A stretch of 10,035 nucleotides of DNA. Origin: Amoebophrya sp. AT5.2 (Eukaryota > Sar > Dinophyceae > Syndiniales > Amoebophryaceae). A program made the translations under genes and the position numbers. Position 1 is the stretch's first letter; each line of letters begins with the position of its first letter. This document shows positions 8,282-10,035 of this stretch, piece by piece. The notes under the pieces were generated by a model. That model was given only the letters and a program-made list of their open reading frames with translations, was not told the origin of the DNA and made no database searches. The stretch is from NCBI GenBank assembly GCA_005223375.1, contig RXOD01006537.1, positions 1 to 10,035 on the forward strand. The letters are read 5' to 3'.

Positions 8282-8726
8282 ACATGAAGCTGCGCTAACA
8301 AACTCCTCAACAAACACTTCGTCGCCAGATCATCCCTGCTGTTCTCGATAACCATAATAAATTAACGCACTTGAGCAGAAGTAAGAGGCAAGGCGTCTGT
8401 GCTCTGCTTCTGCAGGCGTGTGGCCGATGAGGGTACTAGAGTTCGTCCAACTTGTTCAAGCTCAACTTCATTTTCAACGAAATGGAAAACGTCTTCTCCG
8501 TGGTATAATCCTTCAAAGAAATCATGTCGCGAGGTTGTTGTAAATCATGCCGCTACAACGGCTGTAGTACCTCTTCGCTCCAGGTCTAGACTCACAGGAA
8601 GCTGCCCCTGCGAGCAAGGGTTTCTGTGCTATACTTACTTCAAGCCGAAATTGTAGTGATTGAGTAAAAACATGAACTTCATTTTTAGGATAATTGGGTA
8701 GAACACGGCAAAACCAAACAAACTCA
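8282..8726. other. Spacer between the MORN gene and the partial gene
   Basis: It contains the probable 3' UTR of the MORN gene with AATAAA, then the presumed leader of the following gene. An 85-codon open frame at 8399-8656 starts with ATG or CTG-like codons but has no domain and weak coding base use, so it is not called. A TAA at 8691-8693, in frame with the next gene, limits its start. The ATTTTTAG at about 8680-8688 could be a splice acceptor. Confidence 0.45.
8356..8361 (+). terminator. AATAAA polyadenylation-type signal after the MORN gene
   Basis: A canonical AATAAA lies 75 nt after the TGA of the MORN gene, a sensible distance for 3' end formation. Whether this organism uses AATAAA is unknown, and the other genes here have none at a matching distance, so it may be chance. 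Confidence 0.35.
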
Positions 8727-10035
8727 ATGTTGCAGAACCTGTCCTCTTCCTCGTCGAGTCCGCGGAGTTTGCTCGGCAAGACTCGTTTCTCCGAGTACAG
8801 TGCTGGAGGAAATTCTTCCGCCGCGGCTAATCAAATCAACGACAGTGACGTCAACATGCGAGATCGAAGTGGGAGTGGCGCTGCCGGCGGTCAGCCCTTG
8901 AGTCACCAGACAACTACGACGGCGGTCATGGCCATGGGTACAACTACAACTACAACGACGACGGCCGCGCCTCCTCCAGGGCCAGCTGGCCATGTCCATG
9001 TTGGGAGTGCTGCTGGGAGCGGCAGTGGCACAGGAAGTACAAACGCTACCGCGACCGGTGGGCCGCCCTCCAGCAAGCCTGCGACGGGCTTGCTGGGCGG
9101 CCCACCGGTTGCGGTCTCGACGGCGGCGCAGCAGCAGCACCCCGGACCCGGGGGATCTTCAAGCGCGAACGCGGCGGGTCTGACACCAGCAGGATCACTG
9201 GTCGCACCATCGCCCGTGCCCCTCGGCGTCGGAGGTGGAGTCGGCTTCGGCGGGAGCTTGCTTTCCTCGTCCACCGCATCACACGCACCACAGTCGGAGC
9301 CGCGCCACACGTCTGAAACCGCTCCATCTACAGGGCCCGTTTGGCCCAGTCTGATGCAGCGGTTTCCGCCCTCCTCCGCCAAGGAGTGGCTGGCCTTGGC
9401 CAGAAATACCCGCATCATGAACAGCCGGAGCGTGCAGAAATACCTGCGGAAACGCCGAATGTTTGACGGCGGAAGTAGTGCCACTACGGTTGGCGTCGGA
9501 GTCGGGGGCGCAGCTGCGCTTCCGATGGCGACGTCGTCCTCATCCGTAACGGGGGTCAGCGGCGCGAGCACAGCGCCTACCGGCGTCCTCCACGTTAGCA
9601 ATCCGGCGGTTTCTGCTAGTTCTGCATCTGCATCTACTGCCACTTCGTTGTCCTACCCGACATCCGCGCTGTTCCCGATGGCGCGGGAATTCCTGTCACC
9701 AGGAAGCGGGTCGATGAGCCCGAACCCGGCGTTCGTAGGACCAGTCGGAGGAGGAGGAGGCGCTCCTGGCAGTAACCTGTCGAGCAATCATGCGACCACT
9801 AGTGCCGCGGGTGTAAATTTAACTTCTTCTACTACAACGGGTAGCAGTAAGCCCTCGGGCTGGAAGAAGCACCTTGCGGGGAAGCGGATGTCTCCGAATT
9901 TGGGCCCAGCAGCTGCACACGCCGATAATTGTTCCAACTTGATGGAAGACACAGCTGTTGGCGCAGCTGCTGCATCTTCATCCACGCCCGGCGGACCCGA
10001 CCGCGAGCGTGAGAGTGGCGGACCGGCGTGCGGAT
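8727..10035 (+). CDS. Low-complexity Ser/Thr/Gly/Ala-rich protein with a basic island (3' end beyond window)
   Basis: An ATG at 8727, the first in its frame after TAA at 8691, opens a frame with no stop to the end of the window, so at least 436 residues are coded and the C-terminus is missing. Most of the protein is disordered-looking, including a run of eight Thr (about residues 72-79) and Gly/Pro/Ser stretches. Residues 206-246 stand out: they start with Trp-Pro-Ser-Leu and contain SAKEWLALARN and VQKYLRKRRMF, predicted helical and strongly basic. A smaller basic patch (SGWKKHLAGKRMSPN) follows at about residues 378-392. I do not recognise the family. The layout of an ordered basic segment between disordered arms would fit a nucleic-acid-binding or scaffold protein, but that is inference. 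A very long hairpin lies within the coding DNA at 9048-9115. Further introns or an upstream exon cannot be excluded. Confidence 0.7.
   Translation, partial: MLQNLSSSSSSPRSLLGKTRFSEYSAGGNSSAAANQINDSDVNMRDRSGSGAAGGQPLSHQTTTTAVMAMGTTTTTTTTAAPPPGPAGHVHVGSAAGSGSGTGSTNATATGGPPSSKPATGLLGGPPVAVSTAAQQQHPGPGGSSSANAAGLTPAGSLVAPSPVPLGVGGGVGFGGSLLSSSTASHAPQSEPRHTSETAPSTGPVWPSLMQRFPPSSAKEWLALARNTRIMNSRSVQKYLRKRRMFDGGSSATTVGVGVGGAAALPMATSSSSVTGVSGASTAPTGVLHVSNPAVSASSASASTATSLSYPTSALFPMAREFLSPGSGSMSPNPAFVGPVGGGGGAPGSNLSSNHATTSAAGVNLTSSTTTGSSKPSGWKKHLAGKRMSPNLGPAAAHADNCSNLMEDTAVGAAAASSSTPGGPDRERESGGPACG
9048..9115 (+). repeat. Long interrupted hairpin (29 bp) inside the coding sequence
   Basis: Three paired blocks make one hairpin. 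Bases 9048-9053 pair with 9110-9115 (one G-T wobble). Bases 9054-9068 (accggtgggccgccc) pair perfectly with 9095-9109. Bases 9072-9079 (agcaagcc) pair with 9087-9094. Only a 3-nt bulge (TCC, 9069-9071) interrupts it, and the loop is 7 nt. It codes for a Gly/Pro/Ser stretch. Such a stem would be very stable in RNA and could extrude as a cruciform in DNA. Confidence 0.8.

Noticed and set aside
8399..8656. 85-codon open frame between the MORN gene and the partial gene
   Set aside because: No recognisable motif, weak third-position bias, and it sits where UTR and promoter sequence is expected.
8903..9643. 246-codon open frame on the minus strand
   Set aside because: It lies opposite the partial gene, whose sense frame is open for at least 436 codons. 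The G/C-rich, low-complexity DNA explains the long antisense frame; the encoded protein is only Pro/Ala/Val-rich.

Overview
This is a eukaryotic nuclear window from a protist. Four protein-coding genes all lie on the + strand. Two are broken up by short spliceosomal-type introns whose ends restore a single reading frame exactly. Coding stretches are rich in G/C at third codon positions, and introns and spacers are visibly richer in A/T. There is no ribosomal RNA, tRNA, CRISPR array, insertion sequence or bacterial-style operon. The tandem same-strand layout, long low-complexity protein tails and MORN-repeat content would suit an alveolate of the dinoflagellate/perkinsid type or another alga-like protist, but the sequence does not settle the lineage. 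That placement is inference only.

Layout. (1) 222-3450: an eight-exon gene for a 759-residue protein with a three-repeat TPR domain. The TPR domain has all five residues of the Hsp70/Hsp90-binding 'carboxylate clamp' and is followed by a predicted beta-rich module and a low-complexity tail. (2) 3451-4446: a spacer with a strong hairpin just after the stop codon. (3) 4447-5743 (or 5820): a three-exon gene for an unrecognised protein of about 340-360 residues; its last 60 codons can be read convincingly in two frames. (4) 5744-6841: a spacer ending in a TATA-like box. (5) 6842-8281: an intronless gene for a 479-residue protein joining MORN-type repeats to a C-terminal CHORD-like eight-ligand zinc module. 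(6) 8282-8726: a spacer with an AATAAA signal. (7) 8727-10035: a gene cut by the window end, coding for a Ser/Thr/Gly/Ala-rich protein with one basic, probably helical island; an unusually long hairpin sits inside its coding sequence.

The most interesting structure is at the splicing level. Seven of the nine inferred introns begin with GTAC rather than GTAAG/GTGAG, so the 5' splice-site consensus looks locally unusual. Next in interest are the 29-base-pair interrupted hairpin at 9048-9115 and the frame conflict at 5620-5820. That conflict would be resolved by a 17-nt GTAC...CAG segment or by a one-base assembly error. There is no evidence that the four genes act in one pathway. The chaperone-adaptor features of genes 1 and 3 (a TPR clamp and a CHORD-like module) give a thin thematic link only.
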